The notes below the pieces were generated by a model. It searched no databases. It saw only the letters and a list, made by a program, of their open reading frames with translations, and had not been told where the DNA came from. DNA of 34,281 nt from Cupriavidus sp. UYMMa02A (GTDB lineage: Bacteria > Pseudomonadota > Gammaproteobacteria > Burkholderiales > Burkholderiaceae), in contig LRMT01000031.1 of NCBI GenBank assembly GCA_001725945.1, forward strand, positions 1-34,281, in the 5' to 3' direction. This document shows, piece after piece, positions 7,072-16,324 of the stretch. A program made the position numbers and the translations under genes. Positions within the stretch are counted from its first letter, which is position 1; each line of letters opens with the position of its first letter.

Positions 7072-9629
7072 ATGAAACTGATCATCGTCGGCCACGGCAT
7101 GGTGGGTCACAAATTCCTCGAATGCCTGGCGGAAGCCGGCACGCAGAATCTGGAAGTGACCGTGCTGTGCGAAGAACCGCGCCCCGCCTACGATCGCGTT
7201 CACCTGTCCGAGTTCTTCGCCGGCAAGTCGGCCGAAGACCTCTCGCTGGTGCCGGCAGGCTTCTTCGAGCAGAACAACAACATGCTGCTGCGCCTGAACG
7301 CACGCGCGGTGTCGATCGACCGCGCCGCGCGCACGGTGACGGTATCGACCGGCGAGACGCTTTCGTACGACAAGCTGATCCTGGCCACTGGCTCCTATCC
7401 GTTCGTGCCGCCGGTGCCGGGCAAGGACCGCAAGGACTGCTTCGTCTATCGCACCATCGAAGACCTGGAAGCCATGCAGGAATGCGGCGCGCGGGGCAAG
7501 CGCGGCGTGGTGATCGGCGGCGGCCTGCTGGGCCTGGAGTGCGCCAAGGCGCTGCGCGACATGGGCCTCGAGACCCACGTGGTCGAGTTCGCCCCGCGCT
7601 GATGGCCGTGCAGGTCGATGAAGGCGGCGGCCGCATGCTGCGCCAGAAGATCGAAGCGCTGGGCGTCACCGCCCACACTGGCAAGAACACCGTCGAGATC
7701 ATCGATGGCGAAGAGGCACGCATCGCATGGTGTTTGCCGACGGCACCCATCTCGACACCGACATGATCGTGTTCTCGGCCGGCATCCGCCCGCGCGACGA
7801 ACTGGCCCGCGCCAGCGGCCTGACAGTCGGCGAGCGTGGCGGCATCGCGGTGGACAACAACTGCCGCACCTCCGACCCCGACGTCTACGCCATCGGCGAA
7901 TGCGCGCTGTGGCAAGGCAAGATCTATGGACTGGTCGCGCCGGGCTATGACATGGCCCGCGTGGCCGCGCGCCATCTGCGCGGCGAGGCCGCCGAGTTCG
8001 GCGGCGCCGACATGAGCACCAAGCTCAAGCTGATGGGCGTCGATGTCGCCAGCATCGGCGATCCGCACGGCGCCGTGCCGGGCGCACGCATCTACCAGTT
8101 CAGCGACGACCGCAAGGAGGTCTACAAGAAGCTGGTGGTGTCCGACTGCGGCAAGTACCTGCTCGGCGGCGTGCTGGTCGGCGATGCCAGCGAGTACGGC
8201 ACGCTGCTGCAAATGATGCTGAACAAGATCGAGCTGCCCGAGTCGCCCGAATTCCTGATCCTGCCCGACAGCAGCGGCAAGGCCAGGCCGGCGCTGGGCG
8301 CCGATGCGCTGCCCGATACCGCCCAGATCTGCTCATGCAACAACGTCTCCAAGGGCGAGATCTGCGGCGCCGTATGCGACGGCGCCACCAGCATCGGCGC
8401 GCTCAAGACCTGCACCAAGGCCGGCACGGCGTGCGGCGGCTGCGTGCCGCTGGTCACGCAGATCATGAAGGCCGAGATGAAAAAGCAGGGCATGGCCGTC
8501 AACAACCATCTCTGCGAGCACTTCCCGTACTCGCGCCAGGAGCTCTACCACCTCGTGCGCGTCGGCAAGTTCAAGTCCTTCGACGCACTGCTGGCAGCGC
8601 ATGGCAACGGCATGGGCTGCGACATCTGCAAGCCGACCGTGGGCAGCATCCTGGCCTCGTGCTGGAACGAATTCGTGCTGAAGGAAGAGCACGCGAGCCT
8701 GCAGGATTCCAACGACTACTACCTGGCCAATATCCAGAAGGACGGCACGTACTCCGTGGTGCCGCGCATGCCGGGCGGTGAAGTCACGCCCGAAGGGCTG
8801 ATCGCCGTGGGACAGGTGGCGAAGAAGTATGGCCTGTACACCAAGATCACCGGTGGCCAGCGTGTGGACCTTTTTGGTGCGCGCGCGAGGAACTTCCCTA
8901 TATCTGGGAAGAACTGATCGCGGCGGGCTTTGAGTCGGGCCATCCTACGGCAAGGCGCTGCGCACGGTGAAGTCGTGCGTCGGTTCGACGTGGTGCCGCT
9001 ATGGCGTGGGCGATTCGGTCGGCCTGGCGATCGAGCTGGAGAACCGCTACAAGGGCCTGCGCGCGCCGCACAAGATCAAGTTCGGCGTATCGGGCTGCAC
9101 GCGCGAATGCGCCGAGGCGCAGGGCAAGGACGTGGGCGTGATCGCCACCGACAAGGGCTGGAACCTCTATGTGTGCGGCAATGGCGGCATGAAGCCGCGC
9201 CACGCAGAACTGCTGGCAAGCGACCTGGACCACGACACGCTGGTGCGCTACATCGACCGCTTCCTGATGTTCTACGTACGCACCGCCGACCGCCTGCAGC
9301 GCACCAGCGTGTGGCGCGACAACCTGGAAGGTGGACTGGACTACCTGAAGGCCGTCGTCCTCGACGACAAGCTGGGCATCGCCGCCGACCTGGAAGCGGA
9401 AATGCAGCACGTGGTCGACACCTACGAAGACGAGTGGAAGAAGGCCGTGACCGACCCCGAGACGCGCAAGCGCTTCCGCCACTTCGTCAACAGCGACCGC
9501 CGCGATGACAACCTCGCCTTCATCGAAGAGCGTGGGCAGATCCGCCCGGCCACGCCGGAGGAACGGAACTTGCAACGTTCCCGCCTGAGCCACATTCCCG
9601 TGGTCGCCGTGCCCGCAAAAGCAGCCTGA
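7072..9629 (+). CDS. nirB: Assimilatory NAD(P)H nitrite reductase large subunit NirB (four frame breaks)
   Basis: Cytoplasmic siroheme enzyme reducing nitrite to ammonium. Domains in order: FAD/NAD(P)H module (IIVGHGMVGHKFLE, LILATGSYPF, GVVIGGGLLGLECAKAL, YAIGECALW); a BFD-type [2Fe-2S] domain (CSCNNVSKGEICGAV, GTACGGCVPLV); the ferredoxin-like nitrite/sulfite reductase half-domain; and the 4Fe-4S/siroheme site with CVGSTWC and CTREC providing the four Cys ligands. AAGGA precedes ATG 7072. Frame breaks near 7599, 7725, 8888 and 8943 each need one base; restored length is about 853 residues, the normal size. nirD follows after 37 bases. The siroheme synthase gene often found beside nirBD is not in the window. 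Confidence 0.9.
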
Positions 9630-9666
9630 ATGCAGTCCGATTGCAACGAAAGCGAAGGAGAACGTG

Positions 9667-10050
9667 ATGAGCCATACCCACTATCCCGAAACCTGGACCG
9701 CGATCTGCACCTTGCACGATATCGTGCCCAATACCGGTGTCTGCGCCCTGATCGATGACCAGCAGGTGGCCGTGTTCCGCATCGGCCGCGGCGACGACGT
9801 CTACGCGATCGACAATTTCGACCCGAACTCGAAGGCGGCGGTGCTGTCGCGCGGGCTGGTCGGCAACCTCGGCGAGCGCCTGGTGGTCGCGTCGCCGATC
9901 TACAAGCAGCACTTCGACCTGCGCACCGGCGAATGCCTGGAAGCGCCGGAGCACTCGGTCAATGCCCATCCAGCGCGCGTCTATGACGGCAAGGTCTGGG
10001 TCGCAGCCGGCGTGACCCTGCGCGAGGCCGAAGAAGAACTGGCCGCCTGA
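9667..10050 (+). CDS. nirD: Nitrite reductase small subunit NirD
   Basis: Small subunit of NAD(P)H nitrite reductase, 127 residues, intact. It has the Rieske-like fold sequence YAIDNFDPNSKAAVLSRGLVG...VVASPIYKQHFDLRTGECLEAPE. The positions that hold Cys-His pairs in true Rieske proteins are not Cys/His pairs here, as is normal for NirD, so no [2Fe-2S] cluster is expected. AGGAG stands 6-7 bases before ATG 9667; a GTG directly in front (9664) is also possible. It lies between nirB and the flavoprotein gene in one operon. Confidence 0.92.
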   Translation: MSHTHYPETWTAICTLHDIVPNTGVCALIDDQQVAVFRIGRGDDVYAIDNFDPNSKAAVLSRGLVGNLGERLVVASPIYKQHFDLRTGECLEAPEHSVNAHPARVYDGKVWVAAGVTLREAEEELAA

Positions 10051-10083
10051 CCCGCGACGACATTCCCAACGGAGACCCTGCGC

Positions 10084-11325
10084 ATGACACCATCCGCCCC
10101 CTCGCAGCCCCGACCCCGGCTGGTCGTCGTCGGCAACGGCATGGCCGGCATGCGCACCGTTGAGGAACTGCTCAAGCTAGCGCCCGACCTGTACGACATC
10201 ACCGTCTTCGGCGCCGAGCCGCACGGCAACTACAACCGCATCCTGCTGTCGCCTGTGCTGGCCGGCGAGAAGACCGTCGACGACATCATGCTCAACACGC
10301 GCGACTGGTATGCGCAGAACGGCATCGAACTGCTGGCCGGAGACCCGGTTGTGGCCATCGACCGTCCGCGCCGCATCGTGCGCGCGCAGTCCGGCCGCGA
10401 GGTGCGCTATGACCGCCTGCTGCTCGCTACCGGCTCCAAGCCTTTCATCCTGCCGGTGCCCGGCCACCAGCTTGATGGCGTCATCGCGTTTCGCGATATC
10501 CAGGATGTCGAGACCATGCTGGATGCCGCACGCAACCACCGCCACGCCGTGGTGATCGGCGGCGGGCTGCTGGGGCTCGAGGCCGCCAACGGCCTGCTGC
10601 GCCAGGGCATGGACGTGACCGTGGTGCACCTCTGCGACAGCCTGATGGAGCGCCAGCTCGACAAGCCCGCCGCCACCCTGCTCAAGGGTGCGCTGGAGCG
10701 CAAGGGCCTGCGCTTCATGCTGGGCGCGCAGACCGCGGAGATCGTGGGCGAAACGCGCGTGACCAGCGTGCGCTTCAAGGACGGCAGCGAGATCCCGGCC
10801 GACCTGGTGGTGATGACCGCCGGTGTGCGCCCAAACATCGAACTGGCGGCCGGTGCCGGCCTGCACTGCGAACGCGCCATTGTGGTGGACGACACGCTGC
10901 AGACGTACGACCCACGCATCTATGCGGTCGGGGAGTGCGTGCAGCACCGCCAGGCTACGTTCGGCCTTGTGGCGCCGATCTGGGACCAGGCGCGCGTGTG
11001 CGCCGCGCACCTGGCCGGTGCGGGCCATCGCCGCTATATCCAGCAGGCCACCGCGACGAAACTCAAGGTGACTGGCGTGGACCTGTACTCCGCCGGTGAC
11101 TTCATCGGCAGCGAAGACAGCGAGGACCTCGTGCTGCGCGATGCCCGGCGTGGTGTCTACAAGCGGCTGGTGCTGCAGGATGGCCGCCTGGTGGGCGCCG
11201 TGCTGTACGGCGACGTGCAGGATGGCCCCTGGTACTTCGATCTGATCCAGCAAGGCGCGCCGGTCGCGGCGCTGCGCCAGCGCCTGCTGTTCGGCCAGGC
11301 CCAGTGCGAGGCGCTCGCCGCCTGA
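10084..11325 (+). CDS. FAD/NAD(P)-dependent oxidoreductase, electron-transfer subunit of assimilatory nitrate reductase
   Basis: Flavoprotein of 413 residues, intact. Two dinucleotide folds are visible: LVVVGNGMAGMRTVEEL near the N-terminus (FAD) and AVVIGGGLLGLEAANGL near residue 157 (NAD(P)H). LLLATGSKPFILPVPG and YAVGECVQHR are the usual FAD-contact segments. It is closely similar in layout to the N-terminal half of NirB but ends after that half, with no BFD or siroheme domain. In such operons it passes electrons from NAD(P)H to NasA (NasC of Klebsiella is the analogue). GGAG precedes ATG 10084, and nasA follows after 46 bases. The electron partner is inferred from context. Confidence 0.85.
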   Translation: MTPSAPSQPRPRLVVVGNGMAGMRTVEELLKLAPDLYDITVFGAEPHGNYNRILLSPVLAGEKTVDDIMLNTRDWYAQNGIELLAGDPVVAIDRPRRIVRAQSGREVRYDRLLLATGSKPFILPVPGHQLDGVIAFRDIQDVETMLDAARNHRHAVVIGGGLLGLEAANGLLRQGMDVTVVHLCDSLMERQLDKPAATLLKGALERKGLRFMLGAQTAEIVGETRVTSVRFKDGSEIPADLVVMTAGVRPNIELAAGAGLHCERAIVVDDTLQTYDPRIYAVGECVQHRQATFGLVAPIWDQARVCAAHLAGAGHRRYIQQATATKLKVTGVDLYSAGDFIGSEDSEDLVLRDARRGVYKRLVLQDGRLVGAVLYGDVQDGPWYFDLIQQGAPVAALRQRLLFGQAQCEALAA

Positions 11326-11371
11326 AGCGCCAGGAATCCGCCGACAACGACATCGCCCCCACGGAGAACGC

Positions 11372-14090
11372 GTGAATCTGTCCGACATCCCGGTGGTATC
11401 CGCCACCCCGACCACCACCACCGCCACGACCTGCCCTTACTGCGGCGTTGGCTGCGGCGTGCGCGCCACGGTGCGCGCCGATGGACAGGTCGAGATCGCC
11501 GGGGATGCGGAGCATCCTTCCAATCTCGGCCGGCTCTGCGTGAAAGGCTCCGCACTCGGCGAAACCGTCGACCTGCAAGGCCGCCTGCTGCATCCGAAAG
11601 TGCGCGGTGCAGACGGCACCCTGGAACAGGTGTCGTGGGACCACGCGCTCGACACCGTGGCGCAGGGCTTCTCGCGCATCGTCCGCGAACACGGCCCTGA
11701 TGCCGTCGCGCTGTATGTGTCCGGCCAGTTGCTGACCGAGGACTATTACGTCGCCAACAAGCTAATGAAGGGCTTTATCGGCAGCGCCAACATCGACACC
11801 AATTCGCGCCTGTGCATGTCGTCGGCCGTGGCCGGCCACAAGCGCGCGTTCGGCGAAGACCTCGTGCCTGGCAACTACGAAGACCTGGAGCTGGCCGACC
11901 TGGTGGTACTGGTCGGCTCCAACACCGCATGGTGCCATCCGATCCTGTTCCAGCGCCTGGTCAAGGCCAAGGAAGCACGGCCGGAGATGAAGATCGTCGC
12001 CATCGACCCGCGCCGCACGGCCACCTGCGAACTGGCCGACCTGCACCTGGCGGTACGCCCGGGCACCGATGTCTGGCTGTTCAACGGGCTGCTGGGCTAC
12101 CTTGCGCGCGAAGGCAAGGCGGATGCCACGTTCTTGACGGCAAGCACGGCCGGGCTCGATGAAGCGCTGAACGCCGCCGAGGACTGCGGCGATCCCAACG
12201 CCGTCGCCCGCGCCTGCAAGCTCGACATCGAAGACGTGCTGGCCTTCTACCGCCTGTTTGCCGCGACCGAGAAGGTCGTGACGGCTTTCTCGCAAGGCGT
12301 CAACCAGTCGTCGGCGGGCACCGACAAGGTCAACAGCATCATCAACTGCCACCTGCTGACCGGACGCATCGGCCGCGCTGGCATGGGCCCGTTCTCGCTG
12401 ACCGGGCAACCGAATGCCATGGGCGGCCGCGAGGTCGGCGGCCTCGCCAATATGCTCGCCGCGCACATGGAGCTGGCCAATCCGCTGCACCGTGACATCG
12501 TGCAGGACCTGTGGCAATCACCTGTCATGGCAGATCGGGCGGGTCTCAAGGCGGTGGACCTGTTCAATGCGATCGAGCAAGGCCGGGTCAAGGCCGTGTG
12601 GGTGATCGCCACCAATCCTGTGGTCAGCTTGCCCGACGCCGACCAGGTGCGCCGCGCGCTGGCCAAGTGCGAACTGGTGGTCAGCTCCGACATCATCGAA
12701 CGCACCGACACCAACGACGCGGCGCATGTACTGCTGCCCGCGCTGGGCTGGGGCGAGAAGGACGGCACGGTCACCAACTCGGAGCGCCGCATCTCGCGCC
12801 AGCGCGCGTTCCTGCCGGCACCTGGCGAGGCGCGCGCCGACTGGCAGATCCTGTGCGACGTGTCGCGGCGCATGGGCTTTGCCGGCTTCGACTACGACGG
12901 CCCGCGCGAGATCTTCAACGAGCACGCCCGCCTGAGCGCCTGGCGCAACGACGAGGCACCGCGCGCCTTCGACATTGGCGGCATGGCGGGCATGGACAAG
13001 GACTGCTATGACACCTTCGAACCCGTGCAATGGCCGGTCGTGGCGGGCTCGCCCGCGGGTACGCGCAGGCTGTTCCAGGATGGCCGCTACGCTCATGCCG
13101 ACGGCCTTGCGCGGTTCGTCGCCACGCCGCGCGTGCGCGGCTAACGCGCCGGACGATGACTATCCGCTGATCCTCAACACCGGCCGCGTGCGCGACCAGT
13201 GGCACACGATGACGCGCACCGGCAAGTCGGCGCGCCTGGCTGACCACCTGCCCGAGCCCTTCGTCGACATGCACCCGCAGGACGCACTGCTGTGCGGCGT
13301 GGGCGAGGGCAAACTCGCGCGCGTGTCGACGCGCTGGGGCGCGATGGTGGCACGCGTGCGGCATGGCGGCGGCATTCCGCGCGGCAGCGTGTTCGTGCCG
13401 ATCCACTGGAACGGCCAGTTCAGCTCCGACGCGCGCGTCGGCGCGCTCGTCAACCCGGTGGTCGATCCTGTTTCCGGCGAGCCCGAATTCAAGCACACGC
13501 CGGTAAGCGTGGAGCCGTTCGGCGTCAACTGGCACGGGTTCGTGCTAAGCCGCGGGGAACTGCCCGCCGACACCCTCACCTACTGGACGCGCGTGCAGGG
13601 GCAACGCTTCCAGCGCTACGAATTCGCCGGTCGGGAAGCCATTGCCGACCGTGCCGCCTGGGCACGCACGCTGCTCGGCGTGACGGACCCGGATGCGGAC
13701 TGGCTCGAATATGAGGACCGCAGCGCCGGCACCTATCATGCGGGCCATGTCGTCAACGACAGGCTTGAAGCGTGCGTCTACATTGCCACCCGCCCGGACC
13801 TGCCATCGCGCTCGTGGCTGGCTGAACTGTTCTCGCGCGAACGCCTGGAGGACAGCGACCGCATCGGCCTGCTGATGGGGCAGCCGATGCAGAAGGGCGC
13901 GGACGCCGGCCCCACGGTCTGCTCTTGCTTCGGCGTGGGCCGCAATACCATTTGCGATGCAGTACGCAAGCACGGCCTGACCACTCCGGCCGAGATCACG
14001 GCATGCGTCAAGGCGGGCGGCAACTGCGGCTCTTGCGTACCGGAACTGAAAAGGCTGCTGGTGGAGATTCGGGTGGCGGAGGCTGCCTGA
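11372..14090 (+). CDS. nasA: Assimilatory nitrate reductase catalytic subunit NasA (one frame break)
   Basis: Cytoplasmic molybdenum (bis-MGD) nitrate reductase, about 905 residues. The N-terminal [4Fe-4S] motif is CPYCGVGCGV with the fourth Cys in GRLCVKG. NTNSRLCMSSAV-type sequence near residue 145 (TNSRLCMSSAVAG) holds the Cys expected to bind Mo. Cofactor-binding segments follow: LVGSNTAWCHPI, AIDPRRTATCELAD, TGQPNAMGGREVGG, ATNPVVSLPD. The dinucleotide-binding C-terminal domain has LILNTGRVRDQWHTMTRTGKS. A C-terminal BFD-like [2Fe-2S] domain carries CSCFGVGRNTICDAV and GGNCGSCVPEL, as in Klebsiella-type NasA. Start is GTG 11372 with GGAG 5 bases upstream. One frame break near 13140 (TPRVR | ANAPDDDYPL) fits one extra G or two missing bases. 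Confidence 0.92.
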
Positions 14091-14497
14091 GATCGCTGTT
14101 TCACAGGCCGATGGCGTGCGCGCAACGCGCACGTCCGCCGATCGGCGACCTCTCATCGGCGAGTCCTCCCTTGACCCGGTCGCCAGGTCACAGCCACCGA
14201 GCGTGTTGCAAATACCCAACGCAATGTGAGCAACTGTGATATCCGGTTCGCCGCCTATTCCCGGTGACAGTACCCACCCCCTAAGTCCGACATCACGTGA
14301 GCCCGCCGCGAGGGGCACCGTGACATCCGCATCCCCCGTGGCTCGACCCGCAAAATAGCCGGAGCTTTCCGGCTCACATCCCTCCATTCCTGCGACGGAA
14401 AACGGCTTAGAGTCTCGACGCATTCCCGCCTCGTCGGGCGGCATTGCGCTGCAGGTTCAGGGGATGGACCTCGCATTGACCCACTAAAGGAGATCAC
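14091..14497. other. 407-base gene-free stretch between nasA and the lipoprotein genes
   Basis: Holds two clear hairpins: 8-bp arms CGTGCGCG (14115-14122)/CGCGCACG (14126-14133), 25 bases after nasA and a possible terminator although no T-run follows; and 7-bp arms AGCCGGA (14357-14363)/TCCGGCT (14368-14374). The lipoprotein promoter must lie here, but no convincing -35/-10 pair was found. AAGGAG at 14485-14490 serves the downstream start. No coding frame was credible. Confidence 0.5.
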
Positions 14498-15176
14498 ATG
14501 AAGAAACTGACGGCCATATCCATGGTGGCTGCGGCGGGATTGTCCGCCCTGCTCGGCGGCTGCGCGACCGAGTCATCCAGCGCGCTGCCGGTGCAGAAGG
14601 TCGAAAGTGCGAGCCGGCCCTACAACGGCGTACGCACACCGATCGCCGTGGGCAAGTTCGATAACCGTTCGAACTACATGCGCGGCGTGTTCTCCGACGG
14701 TATCGACCGCCTGAGCGGCCAGGCAAAAACCAGCCTGGTGACCCACCTGCAGCAAACCAACCGCTTCAACGTGCTCGAGCGTGAAAACCTCGATGAAATC
14801 AAGCGGGAAGCGTCGATCAAGAACCAGGCGCAACGCCTGAAGGGTGCTGACTACGTGGTGACCGGTGACATCACCGAGTTCGGCCGCAAGGAAGTCGGCG
14901 ATGTGCAGCTGTTCGGCATTCTCGGCCGTGGCCGCGAACAGGTGGCCTATGCGAAGGTCAATTTGAACATCGTCAATATCAGCACCTCGGAAGTCGTGTA
15001 TTCGACCCAGGCGCCGGCGAATACAAGCTGTCGAACCGCGAAGTGATCGGCTTCGGCGGTACGTCGAGCTATGACTCGACGCTCAACGGCAAGGTGATGG
15101 ATCTGGCCATGCGGGAAGCCATCAACAACCTGGTCGCCGCCCTCGAGAGCGGTGCCTGGAAACCGGGCCAGCAGTA
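14498..15176 (+). CDS. CsgG/HfaB-family outer-membrane lipoprotein (one frame break)
   Basis: Lipoprotein with signal and lipobox LLGGCAT (Cys about residue 22). The body has the CsgG-like pattern: TPIAVGKFDNRSNY, SLVTHLQQTNRFNVLERENLDEIKREASI, LKGADYVVTGDITEFGRKEVG and AYAKVNLNIVNISTSEVVYSTQ. CsgG forms the curli secretion pore, but no curli genes are present; this shorter type occurs with DUF4810 and DUF799 lipoproteins, as here. AAGGAG before ATG 14498. The frame breaks near 15010; one restored base gives GAGEYKLSNREVIGFGGTSSYDSTLNG and a stop at 15174-15176, about 225 residues. It leads the three-gene operon. Function in the envelope is unknown. Confidence 0.82.
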
Positions 15177-15206
15177 ACGGATCTCAGAACGACAACGAGA
15201 AGAACG

Positions 15207-15635
15207 ATGATAAACACGGTCACGCTGCGCAGCGCAGCGTTCTTGTCCGCAGCCGGCAGCCTGCTCCTGGCTGGCTGCGCGGGTCCACAGCCCATGTACC
15301 AGTGGGAGGGCTATCAGGTCCAGGTCTACGAGTACTTCAAGGGCGAGTCGAAGGAAGCGCAAGTCACCGCTCTGGAAGCGGGCCTGGAAAAGATCAAGGC
15401 CAAGGGCGGATCGGTCCCGCCGGGCTACCATGCCCAGCTCGGCATGCTGTACCTGAACATCGGCAAGGGCGATCAGATGATCAAGGAGTTCCAGACCGAG
15501 AAGACGCTGTTCCCGGAAGCCACGCCATATATGGACTTCCTGCTCCGGAACGTCAAGGGCGACGCCCGGAAGCAGACCACGGTCGGCAGCGCCGTCGAGG
15601 ACAAGAACAGCACCGCCGCAGGGAGCACGAAATGA
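15207..15635 (+). CDS. DUF4810-family lipoprotein
   Basis: Intact 142-residue lipoprotein. The signal peptide ends in the lipobox LLLAGCAG (Cys about residue 24), and Gly at +2 fits outer-membrane sorting. The mature part begins QPMYQWEGYQVQVYEYFKGE, a DUF4810 hallmark, followed by a helical TPR-like stretch (GYHAQLGMLYLNIGKGDQMIKEFQTEKTLFPEATPYMDFLL). It sits between the CsgG-like and DUF799 genes, and its stop overlaps the next start (ATGA, 15632-15635), implying translational coupling. No biochemical role is established for the family. Confidence 0.85.
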   Translation: MINTVTLRSAAFLSAAGSLLLAGCAGPQPMYQWEGYQVQVYEYFKGESKEAQVTALEAGLEKIKAKGGSVPPGYHAQLGMLYLNIGKGDQMIKEFQTEKTLFPEATPYMDFLLRNVKGDARKQTTVGSAVEDKNSTAAGSTK

Positions 15636-16288
15636 TGCGCCGACTTCTGACCTACGTCGCGAGCCTGGGCCTCGTCATGCTGTTCGCCGGTTGTGCGATG
15701 CCTAACAAGCAGATCGACTACGCCGCGTTCAAGGCCAGCCGGCCCCGTTCGATCGTGGTCCTGCCACCGCTGAATGAATCTCCGGATATCAAGGCGACCT
15801 ACTCCATGCTTGCCCAGGCCACGGCTCCTCTGGCCGAATCGGGCTACTACGTGTTGCCGGTGGCGCTGGTCGATGAAACGTTCCGGCAGAACGGCCTGAC
15901 GGTTCCGGGCGACATTCACACCGTGCCAGTGGCGAAACTGCGCGAAATCTTCGGCGCGGACGCTGCGCTGTATGTGACCGTGACCGAGTATGGCTCGAAG
16001 TACCAGGTGATCAGCAGCGTGACCCGCGTGGCGGCGAACGCCAAGCTCGTCGACCTGAAGACGGGCGATGTCCTGTGGAACGGCACGGCTGTTGCGGCAA
16101 CCGACAGTTCCAGCAGCGGTGGCGGCCTGATCGGCATGCTGATCAATGCGGCCGTCACACAGGCGCTCAACCATACCCTGGATGCGAGCTACAAGGTGGC
16201 GGCGACCACCAGCTATCGCTTGCTGTCTGCCGGCCAGCCCGGCGGCATCCTGTACGGTCCGCGCTCGCCGAAGTACCAGTCGGACTGA
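15632..16288 (+). CDS. DUF799 (GNA1162-like) lipoprotein
   Basis: Intact lipoprotein of 218 residues with lipobox MLFAGCAM (Cys about residue 21). The conserved DUF799 body is plain: YAAFKASRPRSIVVLPPLNESPDIKATYSMLAQ, LAESGYYVLPVALVDETFRQNGL, LREIFGADAALYVTVTEYGSKYQVIS and a glycine-rich SSSSGGGLIGMLINAAVTQAL. Neisseria GNA1162 has this domain, with a TolB-N-like fold. The gene overlaps the DUF4810 gene by four bases; a second ATG at 15635 is equally possible as start. It is last in the operon and converges on the GGDEF gene. Role unknown; an envelope assembly or export complex with the CsgG-like protein is inferred from gene order. Confidence 0.85.
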   Translation: MMRRLLTYVASLGLVMLFAGCAMPNKQIDYAAFKASRPRSIVVLPPLNESPDIKATYSMLAQATAPLAESGYYVLPVALVDETFRQNGLTVPGDIHTVPVAKLREIFGADAALYVTVTEYGSKYQVISSVTRVAANAKLVDLKTGDVLWNGTAVAATDSSSSGGGLIGMLINAAVTQALNHTLDASYKVAATTSYRLLSAGQPGGILYGPRSPKYQSD

Positions 16289-16324
16289 GCTCGGGCAGGC
16301 CTGCGTCGGGGCGCAGCGCCGGCC

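Noticed and set aside
9667..10050. Rieske iron-sulfur cluster in NirD
   Set aside because: The Cys-His ligand pairs are absent (DNFDPNS and IYKQHF at those places), as in known NirD proteins.
10177..11427. Long open frame (about 416 codons) on the minus strand opposite the nitrate reductase flavoprotein
   Set aside because: It is the GC-rich antisense shadow of an intact, well-recognised gene. Its product is rich in His, Gln, Val and Arg with no domain.
14115..14133. Intrinsic terminator after nasA
   Set aside because: The hairpin is perfect but lacks a T-run, so it is recorded only as a hairpin within the gene-free stretch.
14498..15176. Curli secretion locus based on the CsgG-like protein
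   Set aside because: No csgA, csgB, csgE or csgF-like gene is present; the neighbours are DUF4810 and DUF799 lipoproteins.
15152..15631. Open frame extending the DUF799 gene upstream by 160 codons
   Set aside because: The DUF799 lipobox requires the start at 15632. The upstream part is out-of-frame sequence of the DUF4810 gene.
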